Assembly: GCA_029262555.1 (NCBI GenBank)
Contig: JAJCZE010000006.1
Coordinates: forward strand, 1-64,000
DNA: 64,000 nucleotides
Direction of reading: 5' to 3'
Origin: Candidatus Babelota bacterium
GTDB lineage: Bacteria > Babelota > Babeliae > Babelales > Vermiphilaceae
In this document: piece after piece, positions 19,092-27,720 of the stretch
Position numbering within the stretch: position 1 is the first letter of the stretch
Layout: each line of letters begins with the position of its first letter
Program-made: the position numbers and the translations under genes
The notes under the pieces: model-generated
Databases searched by the model: none
Told to the model about the DNA's origin: nothing
Seen by the model: the letters and a program-made list of their open reading frames with translations, nothing else

Positions 19092-20363
19092 TTATTGTTC
19101 AGAAACGGCATTTTGCATTTTTTCAATCATTTGATAGTAGCGTTCAAGTTGATACATCATTTGCATTAAAAACTTTTTTTGCCCCGCTGCAGAATGCGAC
19201 TCTTTTGCTCGACTATTTCTTCTAATAAAGTAGTGATAAAGGCGCGTATCGCCCTCATTTTTTTCTGTCGTAGCTGCAAGATCAATGATCAACTCATGCG
19301 CCCTTGAAAGCATTGGATTACTTTTTCTCAAGCTTGCATTTCTTTCAGCCACCAATGTATCAATTCCTTGCCCGGTTGCTCTCGCCAAAAGCTGCTCGAT
19401 AATATCGCACTCAGTATCCAATAATAAAAGAAGTCTATGCATGTCTTGGCCGCATGTTGATGCCATATATTGCAGAATCTGCATCAATTGATTAACTTTT
19501 TCTTGCTTTGAAAGCTGCGTAATATTAGATCTCGGCATAACGAAATTCTGCAAAGGCACACTATATTGCGGCTGCTGAACAACCGGCACTGCTTGCTGTT
19601 GAGCCTGCATCATCATTGCAGACGCTTGCGCTTGCATAGCCATTGCAGATGCCTGTAACTGCATTGCACACGCAGCAGTTTGTTGCATATTATTTTGCTG
19701 CATTACTGGTTGTTGATACACCGGCTGTTGCGGCATTGCTGGTTGCGCATAATTCATTTGAGGTGCCATGGCTGGTTGAGCAGATTGTGCATGATGCATC
19801 TCTGGCATATATTTTTTCTTTTTTTTCTTCGTAACAGCTCGCTCTATGCGCTCTGCAAAAGCTTCAAGACGATCATCACTCTTTTGAGTGATGCGAGTTT
19901 CAACCTGAGAAATCTTATCGGCAAGCACCTGCGCTAAGGCCGCAACAGCATCAGTAGCGCTTGGCTGCTCTTGCTTAATAGGCTGCTGAACCATCACTAT
20001 CTCTTGAACGGGCTCTACACACGGTTTTGCATAAACAGGCTTCATAGATTTTTTGTGCTTTTTTAATCTATTTTCTGGTCGTTTAAATCGATCACCCAAC
20101 CCAAAAAATCCTATTCCGATTCGCTGTTTTTTTGGCTTAGGCGCATAATCTGCGATAACAACGTTACTTTTTAGTGGCTTATTAAAGTCTGGAGCGTAAT
20201 CTTGCCAGAATTGATTGAGCTGATCACCATGCTCTCTTTGAATATAATCATGAATTCGAACGCATCCATCACGCATGGCAGCAGCGCCCCCGAAAGATGC
20301 ATCGCCTTCGCTCAGCATCCCGAGAAGCCCAATAGACAGGAATAATACAAGCCATCGCTTCAT
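19092..20363 (-). CDS. Exported Gln/Met/Ala-rich protein of unknown function
   Basis: I chose the ATG at 20363 (MKRWLVLFLSIGLLGMLS) because AGGA lies about 7 bases upstream; an in-frame ATG eight codons earlier lacks this. The product has about 423 residues. After the signal peptide come a basic segment with KKQR/KKHKK clusters, a likely helical stretch, then residues about 195-285 dominated by Gln, Met, Ala and Pro (QQPVYQQPVMQQ, MQAQASAMMM). The C-terminal 130 residues look helical and ordered. It lies 80 bases upstream of the surface operon in the same direction and could be co-transcribed. No family recognised. Confidence 0.7.
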   Translation of the reverse strand: MKRWLVLFLSIGLLGMLSEGDASFGGAAAMRDGCVRIHDYIQREHGDQLNQFWQDYAPDFNKPLKSNVVIADYAPKPKKQRIGIGFFGLGDRFKRPENRLKKHKKSMKPVYAKPCVEPVQEIVMVQQPIKQEQPSATDAVAALAQVLADKISQVETRITQKSDDRLEAFAERIERAVTKKKKKKYMPEMHHAQSAQPAMAPQMNYAQPAMPQQPVYQQPVMQQNNMQQTAACAMQLQASAMAMQAQASAMMMQAQQQAVPVVQQPQYSVPLQNFVMPRSNITQLSKQEKVNQLMQILQYMASTCGQDMHRLLLLLDTECDIIEQLLARATGQGIDTLVAERNASLRKSNPMLSRAHELIIDLAATTEKNEGDTRLYHYFIRRNSRAKESHSAAGQKKFLMQMMYQLERYYQMIEKMQNAVSEQ

Positions 20364-20526
20364 CGCGTAATCCTTATACTGATACACCTACATGGTATTA
20401 TCTACCACCATTCTAGCAGCTAGGAATTACAAATTGTAATATTTTTATAGAAATATTATTAAAAAAATTATTTAATTTATTCAGATATGAAGCGTTTATT
20501 GAAAAAAACGCAATAGAATAGCCACT

Positions 20527-22128
20527 TTATCCTACCATTGCCCGTAAGAGCATCCAAATTGAATTTGAAGCAAATACGCCAGACCAAAACGGCTCCCATT
20601 CCTCTCTATTTTTAACAAACTGAGTTAAAAGCCCTCCAAAAATCAGACCGAGAGATATATTGATTGGCATTAAAATGCCTCCCAAAACGAGCATTGGGTT
20701 TACTTTAAGATAGTTCAGTAGAAGGCTAAAAAGCGCGCCTGCAAGCAATCCCCAATAATCAAACTGCCGTACTGCGATTTGAAGTGCTCTGCTTTGTGCT
20801 TTAGTCGCAGAAAGCTGCGCTGATCCTAAATTAAAATGTGAAGTGAGGTAGAAAAACACAATTCCTACTACAATTGAACTAATTACCAACCCAAAAATCT
20901 GATAAGCAACTACTTTTTTGCGATCAAGCTGTATTAGATGGGCAATTTTACGCCCGAAAAGCACATCGGCAGCCACTCCTCCACTGATTTCCACAAACGT
21001 AGCCACAAATACTGTTTGTGCCATATCTAAACCAAACAAAAGCATTGCTGGAATCATTACAAACGTGGCAAATCTACCCAACGGCGCAAGCCCAATTTTG
21101 CCTGCAATCACCATAATCTGATATACACACGCAAAAGATCCAATAAAAAGAAATGCCATGCTGGCAAAAGAAAAGTTGAAAAAGTGTAGGAAAAAACCCC
21201 CTCCTGCAACAACCAAGCCTGCCGCTGCAGCTAACGAACTATTCGCATATCCTTTGGCTGACCCCATGGCATGCAATCCATTTTTTTGCACCCATTGAGC
21301 ACCACTTGAAAGCATTCTATACAATGGGACAACGCTCATAAGTAAACCATAAAGCACTATGCCGCTACAAAAAGTCATAGAAAATTCAATCGCTGATAAA
21401 TGGCTAAACCACAACAAATGAGACGGATCTATCAGAAAAATCTTTGTAAGAGCTCCTACTGCCAACGGCACCGTAATCACATGGCCCGTTACAAACCCAA
21501 TGGCCCACAACATGGGCCACAAATCTAATCGAATAAAGGGTAATGAAATGGCTCGCCACGTAAAAGCTGGAACAAGAGTAAGCGCTTTGGGAATGAAGCC
21601 ATTTATCTGCATTATTCCATCTTGAAGCAAGCAAAAAAACGCCGTTAATACAAAGCCCGCCATAAGCTCATACGCTTTTTTAATCTGATTACCTACTGCA
21701 ATCATTTTATACACCAACTGGCCAATAGGAAAAGCCAACTGCTCTTCAACGATAAGACGATGCTCAAAAATGTGGGCAATTAATAATCCAAACGCTCCGG
21801 CAACCAAAGAAAGCGCACTTAATACTGCGCAAAAATAAAAGGGCTCTGAGAGCCAACTTTGAAATAATTCTGGATCCAAAAAGTAAAGTGTCGGGTAGGA
21901 AAAACCACAGGCAGTCGCTAATATGCCACCAATCGAACTTGCAATAGTAATAAAGGCAATTGATTGAGCTTGATGAGCGATTGGTACAAGTTTATAAAAA
22001 AGCATCGCAATAAGCACCACTGTAGGAGCAATCCAGGGCCCAATTGGCGTAGCCATTGAGATATAACTCATCACAGATGTGGCAAATGTAGAAAGTATAA
22101 TTGCGCCACCAAGGGTTACTATTCTCAC
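20527..22128 (-). CDS. OPT/YSL-type oligopeptide transporter-like membrane protein
   Basis: The start is GTG at 22128, with AGGAG six bases upstream. The 533-residue product is almost entirely hydrophobic, with roughly 13-15 predicted membrane segments. The order of conserved elements (N-terminal 'ATPIGPWIAPTVVL', central 'PFIRLDLWPMLWAIGFVTGH', C-terminal 'NPMLVLGGILMPINISLGLIFGGLL') resembles OPT-family transporters, which import oligopeptides or metal chelates using ion gradients. Scavenging of host peptides would fit an intracellular lifestyle, but the substrate cannot be read from sequence. It is a single gene with intergenic DNA on both sides. Confidence 0.65.
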   Translation of the reverse strand: MRIVTLGGAIILSTFATSVMSYISMATPIGPWIAPTVVLIAMLFYKLVPIAHQAQSIAFITIASSIGGILATACGFSYPTLYFLDPELFQSWLSEPFYFCAVLSALSLVAGAFGLLIAHIFEHRLIVEEQLAFPIGQLVYKMIAVGNQIKKAYELMAGFVLTAFFCLLQDGIMQINGFIPKALTLVPAFTWRAISLPFIRLDLWPMLWAIGFVTGHVITVPLAVGALTKIFLIDPSHLLWFSHLSAIEFSMTFCSGIVLYGLLMSVVPLYRMLSSGAQWVQKNGLHAMGSAKGYANSSLAAAAGLVVAGGGFFLHFFNFSFASMAFLFIGSFACVYQIMVIAGKIGLAPLGRFATFVMIPAMLLFGLDMAQTVFVATFVEISGGVAADVLFGRKIAHLIQLDRKKVVAYQIFGLVISSIVVGIVFFYLTSHFNLGSAQLSATKAQSRALQIAVRQFDYWGLLAGALFSLLLNYLKVNPMLVLGGILMPINISLGLIFGGLLTQFVKNREEWEPFWSGVFASNSIWMLLRAMVG

Positions 22129-22436
22129 TCAAGCTCCTATTGATCCCTTTCCGTTCGCCCTGCCGTGCCCGTCGTAGCCTTGGCGCAGACTGGAGCGTGT
22201 CGAAGGGTTTATACATTTTTTAATAATTCAATTTTTTTAATCTGAGAATATTAAGTGAAAATTTAATCATTTGATTTTTATATTCAATCGGTGAAATATA
22301 CATTGCCGAATTTCACGATTGAGGCCAACTTTATCATGTTTTTCACAAGAGGTATACTCCAATACAAGCTCAAACATTTATATTTTCACCCTTTTTTGCT
22401 ACCATACCAAAAGAGTTATTTATAAAAGGTTTGATT
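22129..22436. other. Intergenic region with a degenerate repeat remnant
   Basis: No convincing gene lies in this stretch between the divergent transporter genes. Positions about 22147-22212 begin like the dispersed REP-like element (CCGTTCGCCCTG) and end like it (GTGTCGAAGGG). The centre is replaced by a segment (CGTCGTAGCCTTGGCGCAGA) that resembles the GTAGCCATAGGCGTAGACGG part of the tRNA-attached repeats. The remainder is AT-rich and probably carries the two divergent promoters. Confidence 0.5.
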
Positions 22437-23339
22437 ATGTCTCCACTTATTATTCTCATGTACGCACTTTTTGCCAGTTCTCTTTCTGCCGGAAAATATT
22501 TAGTTTCCAATGCTTCTTATATGTTTGTAGTTGGAAGTCGATTTTCTATTGCAGGATCTATATTATTGAGCTACTACTTTTTATGGCTCAAAGAGAAGGT
22601 TTCTGTAAAAAACCTCAACCTCGATATATATGCTCAAATTATTTGTGTTGGCATTTATGGCGGCTACATGATTCGCCTCTGGGGCTTAACGTACATTAGC
22701 GCAGTAAAACTAGCACTCTTTTTTAATGCATCTCCATTTTTCACTGCCATTCTTTCCTATATTATGTTTAAAGAAAAAATGACACTTAAACAAATCGTCG
22801 GATTAGTGATTGGATTTATGGGACTTATTCCTATAATAATCACTGGATCCGCCGTAGAGACAGAAATTGGAGAATTCTTCTTCATATCTTGGCCCGAGCT
22901 TGCAGTATTAACCGCAGTATTGCTCCAAAGCTATACGTGGATTTTAATGAGAAAGCTTATTAAACACAAAAAGCATTCTCCCGTATTTGCTAATGGGGTA
23001 ACTATGTTTTGCGGTGGATTGCTCGCGCTCTTTACCTCTTTCTGGTTTGATGGTTTTGCTGCGGTCTATAACGCACAAGCATTTTGGCCATGGCTCTTTT
23101 ACGTAGTACTCGTCAGTAACGTGGTATGCGCTAATATGTATGGCTATTTACTCAAGCATTATACCGCTACTTTTATCTCGTTTGCCGGCTTTATTACTCC
23201 CCTCTTTACCGCCCTCTATGGATGGAGCTTTCTTGGCGAAACAATCACGTGGCACTTTTATGCTTCGTGCGCCATTGTTTTCACTGGCCTTTACCTTTTT
23301 TATCAGGATGAACTGAAAAGCACCCCCTCCTTGCCATAG
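22437..23339 (+). CDS. EamA/DMT-family transporter
   Basis: I chose the ATG at 22437 after AAAAGG; an in-frame TTG two codons upstream is unlikely. The product is about 300 residues with ten likely membrane segments in two five-helix halves, the layout of the drug/metabolite transporter (EamA) family. The end of the first half (FTAILSYIMFKEKMTLKQIVGLVIG) and the C-terminal 'FITPLFTALYGWSFLGETI' match the family's conserved 'P-[FL]-x-A-[LI]-x-x-x-x-[LF]-x-E' repeats. Such proteins export or import amino acids, nucleotides or other metabolites. The substrate is unknown. Confidence 0.85.
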   Translation: MSPLIILMYALFASSLSAGKYLVSNASYMFVVGSRFSIAGSILLSYYFLWLKEKVSVKNLNLDIYAQIICVGIYGGYMIRLWGLTYISAVKLALFFNASPFFTAILSYIMFKEKMTLKQIVGLVIGFMGLIPIIITGSAVETEIGEFFFISWPELAVLTAVLLQSYTWILMRKLIKHKKHSPVFANGVTMFCGGLLALFTSFWFDGFAAVYNAQAFWPWLFYVVLVSNVVCANMYGYLLKHYTATFISFAGFITPLFTALYGWSFLGETITWHFYASCAIVFTGLYLFYQDELKSTPSLP

Positions 23340-23461
23340 TCCAATAACCCTTTGTTACTCGCACCTTATCACCTTTACCACCAAACCATTGCATTGCTCG
23401 TTATTCAAATAGTAATATTAGTGCTGAGTGATAGTCGGCGTACTGAACTGAAGGGATTAGT

Positions 23462-23761
23462 ATGGGTAAATATACAAGCACATTACTTATTGCAGGCCTT
23501 ATGTCTGGCGGCGCTGGGCTGTATGTATCTCATGCGAATGTCCCATCTTTTCAAGAATATGGCGATTTAAAGCTTATGGATTCTCTTGATCATGGAAAAA
23601 TGTGGCCAAAGCAAAAAGCTCAAATGAGGCATGGCCTCCTTAATACTATGAAAAATCGAGTAGCATCTTTTCCTTCAGCTCAAGAGAAACAAGAACGAAT
23701 TCAAAATATACAAGCGAGAGTGGAAGCACTTGAACAGCAAATAAACGGGCAAAGTATATGA
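23462..23761 (+). CDS. Small exported protein, hypothetical
   Basis: The 99-residue product starts at ATG 23462 after GGGATT. Its hydrophobic N-terminus (TLLIAGLMSGGAGLYVSHA) looks like a signal peptide or anchor. The remainder is charged, and the C-terminal helix (QEKQERIQNIQARVEALEQQI) has heptad character. The stop overlaps the next start by ATGA, so the two genes are translationally coupled and their products may act together. No family recognised. Confidence 0.65.
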   Translation: MGKYTSTLLIAGLMSGGAGLYVSHANVPSFQEYGDLKLMDSLDHGKMWPKQKAQMRHGLLNTMKNRVASFPSAQEKQERIQNIQARVEALEQQINGQSI

Positions 23762-24381
23762 AGACAAAAATGATACTTCTTTCCTGCCTTCTTTTTGGAT
23801 CTATCCATGCTTCATCAGTAAAGGATAAAATTAAAGATCTTCGAAAAGCACTTGCGGTTCATTCAAAAAGTGAAATGGATTCATGGAAAAAATTAGAAGA
23901 GATTGATAAAAAACTTGCTGCGCTTGAAACTCGGCTTGCTGTCAGACCCCTACTTCCCACCTATCAAATGCCGCCAGCTTTGCCTCAACCACACGTTAGT
24001 CATGCTCGATGCAAACGTAAAATGAAACGAAAACTTCAAGAAGCTCGAAGACTACACAAGGCAAAAGCTTGCATGAAAAAAATTAAATACCAAGAGCAAC
24101 GATCATACTTTCAAGAAAAAGCTGCTCATTTAAACGAACTACTTTCAAGCATTGGCGTATATATTCAAGAAAAAATTCCAATGACAATGGCATACGCTCA
24201 ACCACCACTCTCATTCAATAATGAACCTGAATTACATTCTTATCCTAGATTTACACCTCATACGAATACTGCTCGACCAACTACGCCACGAGCTAGAAAA
24301 TCTCGCCGGCAAAGCAGCGACACTCGCCCAGATAAAACACCTTCACGACGCAGATGGCGCAATCGTCGACCAAAAATATAA
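23758..24381 (+). CDS. Exported basic protein, hypothetical
   Basis: The 207-residue product starts at ATG 23758, overlapping the previous stop. A signal peptide (MKTKMILLSCLLFGSIHAS) is followed by a helical coiled-coil-like stretch (KDKIKDLRKALAVHSK, KKLEEIDKKLAALETRLA) and a very basic Arg/Lys-rich middle. The C-terminal tail of Pro, Thr, Ser and Arg (RARKSRRQSSDTRPDK) is probably disordered. The basic tail could bind nucleic acid or acidic surfaces, but that is inference. Its end abuts the convergent HIT gene without a gap. Confidence 0.65.
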   Translation: MKTKMILLSCLLFGSIHASSVKDKIKDLRKALAVHSKSEMDSWKKLEEIDKKLAALETRLAVRPLLPTYQMPPALPQPHVSHARCKRKMKRKLQEARRLHKAKACMKKIKYQEQRSYFQEKAAHLNELLSSIGVYIQEKIPMTMAYAQPPLSFNNEPELHSYPRFTPHTNTARPTTPRARKSRRQSSDTRPDKTPSRRRWRNRRPKI

Positions 24382-24720
24382 TTAAAAATCAGACATTTCT
24401 TTACCTGCAAGAAAATGCAGATGGGTATGAAATACAGACTGCCCTACTTGCTTTCCATTATTCGTTAATAAGCGAAATGCTTGAGATCCCGGAAGATCTT
24501 TTGCAAGATCACGCGCTGTAAGCAATAGCTTACCTGCAAGCTGCGTATCAGCATCAGACATATCAGAAATGTTAGTTGTATGTGTCTTGGGAATAATCAG
24601 ATAATGAGTTGGAGCCTTTGGCATTCTATCTTGTATTACGAGTACATCATCAGTTTCTTTAATAATCTGTGATGGAATTTCTCGCGCAATAATCTTGCAG
24701 AAAATACAATCTAACGCCAT
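24382..24720 (-). CDS. HIT-family nucleotide hydrolase
   Basis: This is a 112-residue histidine-triad protein. The catalytic HTHLH motif is at residues 98-102, and the Zn-site cysteines of the HINT branch appear as C5 and C8 in 'DCIFCKII'. Length and order (IIPKTH, 'HLH' near the C-terminus) match bacterial HinT/YcfF proteins, which hydrolyse nucleoside phosphoramidates and adenylated intermediates. A good ribosome site (AAAGGA) precedes the ATG at 24720. It is a single gene, with a tRNA-Leu upstream on the same strand. Confidence 0.92.
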   Translation of the reverse strand: MALDCIFCKIIAREIPSQIIKETDDVLVIQDRMPKAPTHYLIIPKTHTTNISDMSDADTQLAGKLLLTARDLAKDLPGSQAFRLLTNNGKQVGQSVFHTHLHFLAGKEMSDF

Positions 24721-24784
24721 AGAGGTCCTTTTTTATAGTCTTCTTTTTTTTGATATCAGTATAATATCGTTTAACAACGCTTCT

Positions 24785-24826
24785 TTAATGGCCTAGCCAG
24801 ACGAAGCTCATTAGAGCGAAGACTGG
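24785..24826 (-). repeat. Short tRNA-attached hairpin repeat (copy at tRNA-Leu)
   Basis: On the reverse strand the sequence starts with the tRNA CCA and reads CCAGTCTTCGCTC, a short loop, then GAGCTTCGTCTGG. CCAG/CTGG and GCTC/GAGC can pair, so the encoded CCA end lies in the stem of a precursor hairpin. The same sequence starts the 123-bp repeats at both tRNA-Ser genes and recurs at tRNA-Arg (58882-58921). Confidence 0.7.
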
Positions 24827-24910
24827 TGCCGAGGGTCGGACTCGAACCGACACAGTGTCACCACCGCGAGATTTTGAGTCTCGTGCGTCTACCAATTCCG
24901 CCACCCCGGC
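24824..24910 (-). tRNA. tRNA-Leu (anticodon CAA)
   Basis: The reverse strand folds as a class II tRNA with acceptor GCCGGGG/CCTCGGC (one G-T wobble), anticodon stem CGAGA/TCTCG around loop CTCAAAA (anticodon CAA), a long variable arm, T-loop GGTTCGAGTCC and encoded CCA at 24826-24824. The CCA is immediately followed by a copy of the CCAGTCTTCGCT hairpin repeat. Confidence 0.95.
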
Positions 24911-24965
24911 ATATCAATTTCAATGTGTCTTTAGTGTACCTAAAAACGAGAATTCGTCAAAGCTA

Positions 24966-27563
24966 TTAGCCATTTTCTAAGCGAGAAATTTCCTGTATTG
25001 CTTGCTCAAGCTCCTGGCGCAAATAGTCCATGCGCAATGCAACGTGATTGTACATATCTTTTACGTGTCGCTTTTGTTTGCGATCAGATAATACCCCACT
25101 GCGCAAAATACCTGCAACTTTCTGCTCTTTATCTGCCAATGATTTCAGCTCTTTTTCAATATTAGCTTTGTGTTTGAGCGCCACGGTATAATCTACGAAT
25201 AAATCTTGCTTGCGCGCAGTTTCTGGATCATTTGCAAACCACCATTCAGGAATTCCCGGCGTTACTTTAAAGAGTGGCTTAAACATCCCATTTGAAAGCT
25301 CTTCAATACACACTTGATAGTTCACAAATCCTTTATCTACAAACCGTGTTGGCTCTTCATTGTGAGTCGCCATGATCCCACACATTTGATCTATTGATCC
25401 AATACGATCGCAATAATTCTCTAATTTACGCGCTGCAATGGTATGCGTTGTCCCCGAAAGTGGCTCATCGGTAAGAAACATTCCTTTTGCTGATCGTTCT
25501 TTTTTTGTAGCTGCAACTAATTCATTCATCACAGAATCCATACGCATTTTTTGTGCCTGCATGCGAGACAATTCATCCGCTACACTTTCTCCGGTATCAA
25601 TACTGGTACGTATCATTGAAAGCCAATGCATACGCGCGCTACTTGCAAATGCAATTCCAAACGCATGCGCCAATACAACGTTTGATCCTACCATTTTAAT
25701 AAAAATGGATTTACCAGCGCCATTCGGGCCAGTAACAATTGCTTTATTGGCACACTCTTTTCCGAGAGTCACATTATTTGGCGTTGCATGCGGCAGTGCC
25801 ACAAACACACCGTTTTCAATCTGTATTTGTGCTTGTGTATCTTCTGAAGGCAGCCATTCAACAAAACATCCCCGCTTTGATCGCACTGATTTAGCAAGCG
25901 CAAAGAGTGCATCCAGATAGGCTATGCCATGCACCGCTGGTTGTAAATCAATTGCACCATGCAGCATGAGATCATGCAATCTCAAACTATGCCCACCTCG
26001 AGATTGTTTTGCTACAAACACAGGATCGTGTGCCATCTGCATTGCTTCACGTGCAGGTTCAGAAATTGAAGAGGTTGCCTCTTGCAGCATTGTATGTACA
26101 TTAGTTGTGCAAAGCTGCTCATCTTCACGTATGAGATCGTGCAATGATTGAATTGATCGCAAACTGGCTGCAAGCCCAGTTGCATGTTCTTGCATGCAAT
26201 CCCAGACGTAATCCATTGTAGCAAATCCTGAAAGAGAACTTCCAAATGCTGCAAGCCCTTGTTTTGCTCTTTGACCAATAAATAACACACTTGCAAATAT
26301 CCATGGCAGATCGTCTATTGCCATTCCTACACCGCGAACAGGCTTCATCACGAAATTCGGTAGATTTCGAGCTGCAGCTCCGGGTGCAGCTTTGATAAAT
26401 CCTGGCACAAGCCAACTTGTTTTATCTTTCATCCACCGCGTCATACCATCTGCATCGGCTTCAGGAGGATGATATCCTTTATATGTTTTCATAAAGGAAT
26501 CGGCAAACGAGCCTTTTTCAAGCAGTTCGATATAAGCCTTATCCAGCCACGCTTCACGTTCTTTTAATTGATCAGCACTCAAACCGGCTTCATTATATTT
26601 TGTATGTGCATTTTTTAACTCTTCTGCCAATTGAGTGACTTTCCAAAATAAAAAAGTTGCTGCCAACGCGGCCTGCAATTCAGCACGTCCATTAGCAATT
26701 GGATTAGTAAACCTGCCTTGTGTCGCAAAATTCCTCACCACCGTAGACATGTTTTTGGCAATGATAATGCTATAAACCCAATGGAATAACTTTCCAAAAA
26801 TACGCGCTCGTGCTCCCAACGCTTTTGCATTTGCGCTTTCTGGCTTGGGAAACTGATTTCCTACAAGTGTAGCGAGATATGCAGGATTGGGAATTTCATC
26901 GAGTGGCTCGGGGCCCATAGAAAATGTTTTTTCAAATCGATATAACTCTTCCCACTTTAATTCTTCAGCTTTTGCAAAAAGATGCGGCCGTGATCCTTTT
27001 ACGTTTTTCTTTGGATCCCAATACAGTAAAAATGGTCGTTCATTGTGCGCAAACTGAGTTAATGCTGCTTCAACTTTATTATATAACGCATCATCTTGAG
27101 TAAGTCTGCGTACTGCTGTTTGTGCCTGATGCATATTACCTTTTTCAAACGTAGTAAGCATGCTAGCAAGCGCGCGAGTGCCAAGCGACGTTATCGTATT
27201 GCCCCCCAAAAACTGAGATACCTCTTCCAGCATTAATTCTTGCGCTTCAGTCCGCCCTACAAAATCACTCTCAACAAAATGCTCAACGGGCCCTTCATCA
27301 TAGGCGGCTTGCGCAAGGCTTTCCAATGGAGTCTCCAAAAACTGAGTAGCACCGATAGCATCACGAGCAGAATGTGCCGCATTACCAGCAACTCGCTTAT
27401 AGCGCGCAAGCGATCCAACTACTCTTTTATAAAAAGAGCGTTGTGCTTTTGATTCATTCGTAGGCGCCACTGCACTTGTAGAAACAGTAAGCGCATCAGC
27501 CCAAACCGGCTGCACCGGAATGAGTAGACTTACGACTATAAAAAGACGTTTTATAACAGACAT
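24966..27563 (-). CDS. MutS-like ATPase with an export signal
   Basis: The 865-residue product begins with a convincing signal peptide (MSVIKRLFIVVSLLIPVQPVWA), which cytoplasmic MutS proteins lack. The long N-terminal half (about 25-560) is mainly helical with a few hydrophobic segments (near 265, 295 and 420) and resembles no MutS mismatch-binding domain I recognise. The C-terminal third has the MutS-type ABC ATPase core: Walker A TGPNGAGKS at about 611-619, Walker B 'GMFLTDEP' at about 692-699, then 'SGTTHTIAARK', and a 'ATHNEE' H-loop near 730. The gene is single, downstream of gspF-like DNA. Role unknown; classic mismatch repair is unlikely if it is exported. Confidence 0.75.
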   Translation of the reverse strand: MSVIKRLFIVVSLLIPVQPVWADALTVSTSAVAPTNESKAQRSFYKRVVGSLARYKRVAGNAAHSARDAIGATQFLETPLESLAQAAYDEGPVEHFVESDFVGRTEAQELMLEEVSQFLGGNTITSLGTRALASMLTTFEKGNMHQAQTAVRRLTQDDALYNKVEAALTQFAHNERPFLLYWDPKKNVKGSRPHLFAKAEELKWEELYRFEKTFSMGPEPLDEIPNPAYLATLVGNQFPKPESANAKALGARARIFGKLFHWVYSIIIAKNMSTVVRNFATQGRFTNPIANGRAELQAALAATFLFWKVTQLAEELKNAHTKYNEAGLSADQLKEREAWLDKAYIELLEKGSFADSFMKTYKGYHPPEADADGMTRWMKDKTSWLVPGFIKAAPGAAARNLPNFVMKPVRGVGMAIDDLPWIFASVLFIGQRAKQGLAAFGSSLSGFATMDYVWDCMQEHATGLAASLRSIQSLHDLIREDEQLCTTNVHTMLQEATSSISEPAREAMQMAHDPVFVAKQSRGGHSLRLHDLMLHGAIDLQPAVHGIAYLDALFALAKSVRSKRGCFVEWLPSEDTQAQIQIENGVFVALPHATPNNVTLGKECANKAIVTGPNGAGKSIFIKMVGSNVVLAHAFGIAFASSARMHWLSMIRTSIDTGESVADELSRMQAQKMRMDSVMNELVAATKKERSAKGMFLTDEPLSGTTHTIAARKLENYCDRIGSIDQMCGIMATHNEEPTRFVDKGFVNYQVCIEELSNGMFKPLFKVTPGIPEWWFANDPETARKQDLFVDYTVALKHKANIEKELKSLADKEQKVAGILRSGVLSDRKQKRHVKDMYNHVALRMDYLRQELEQAIQEISRLENG

Positions 27564-27587
27564 TATGCTTCTCCATCCGCCGTCGCA

Positions 27588-27650
27588 CCAAAGGCGCTAT
27601 GGCGTGATGCCACGTCGTAGTTAGTAAAGCGCAACGTAGACGGGCAATTT
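27588..27650. repeat. Degenerate dispersed repeat upstream of the MutS-like gene
   Basis: The segment contains CCGCCGTCGCACC, GTGATGCCACGTCGTAGTT and CGCAACGTAGACGGGC. The last part resembles the GTAGCCATAGGCGTAGACGG core of the tRNA-attached repeats and the remnant at 22147-22212. It lies in a 157-base gap between two reverse-strand genes. Confidence 0.4.
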
Positions 27651-27720
27651 TACATTACATTTATACCTTCAGTATACCCTATTTATAGAGGTTATCCAGG
27701 GCCCTCAAGAGCTCCCCCTT

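Noticed and set aside
22147-22212. A short coding gene in the gap upstream of the OPT gene.
   Set aside because: The open frames are composed of repeat sequence and have no ribosome site.
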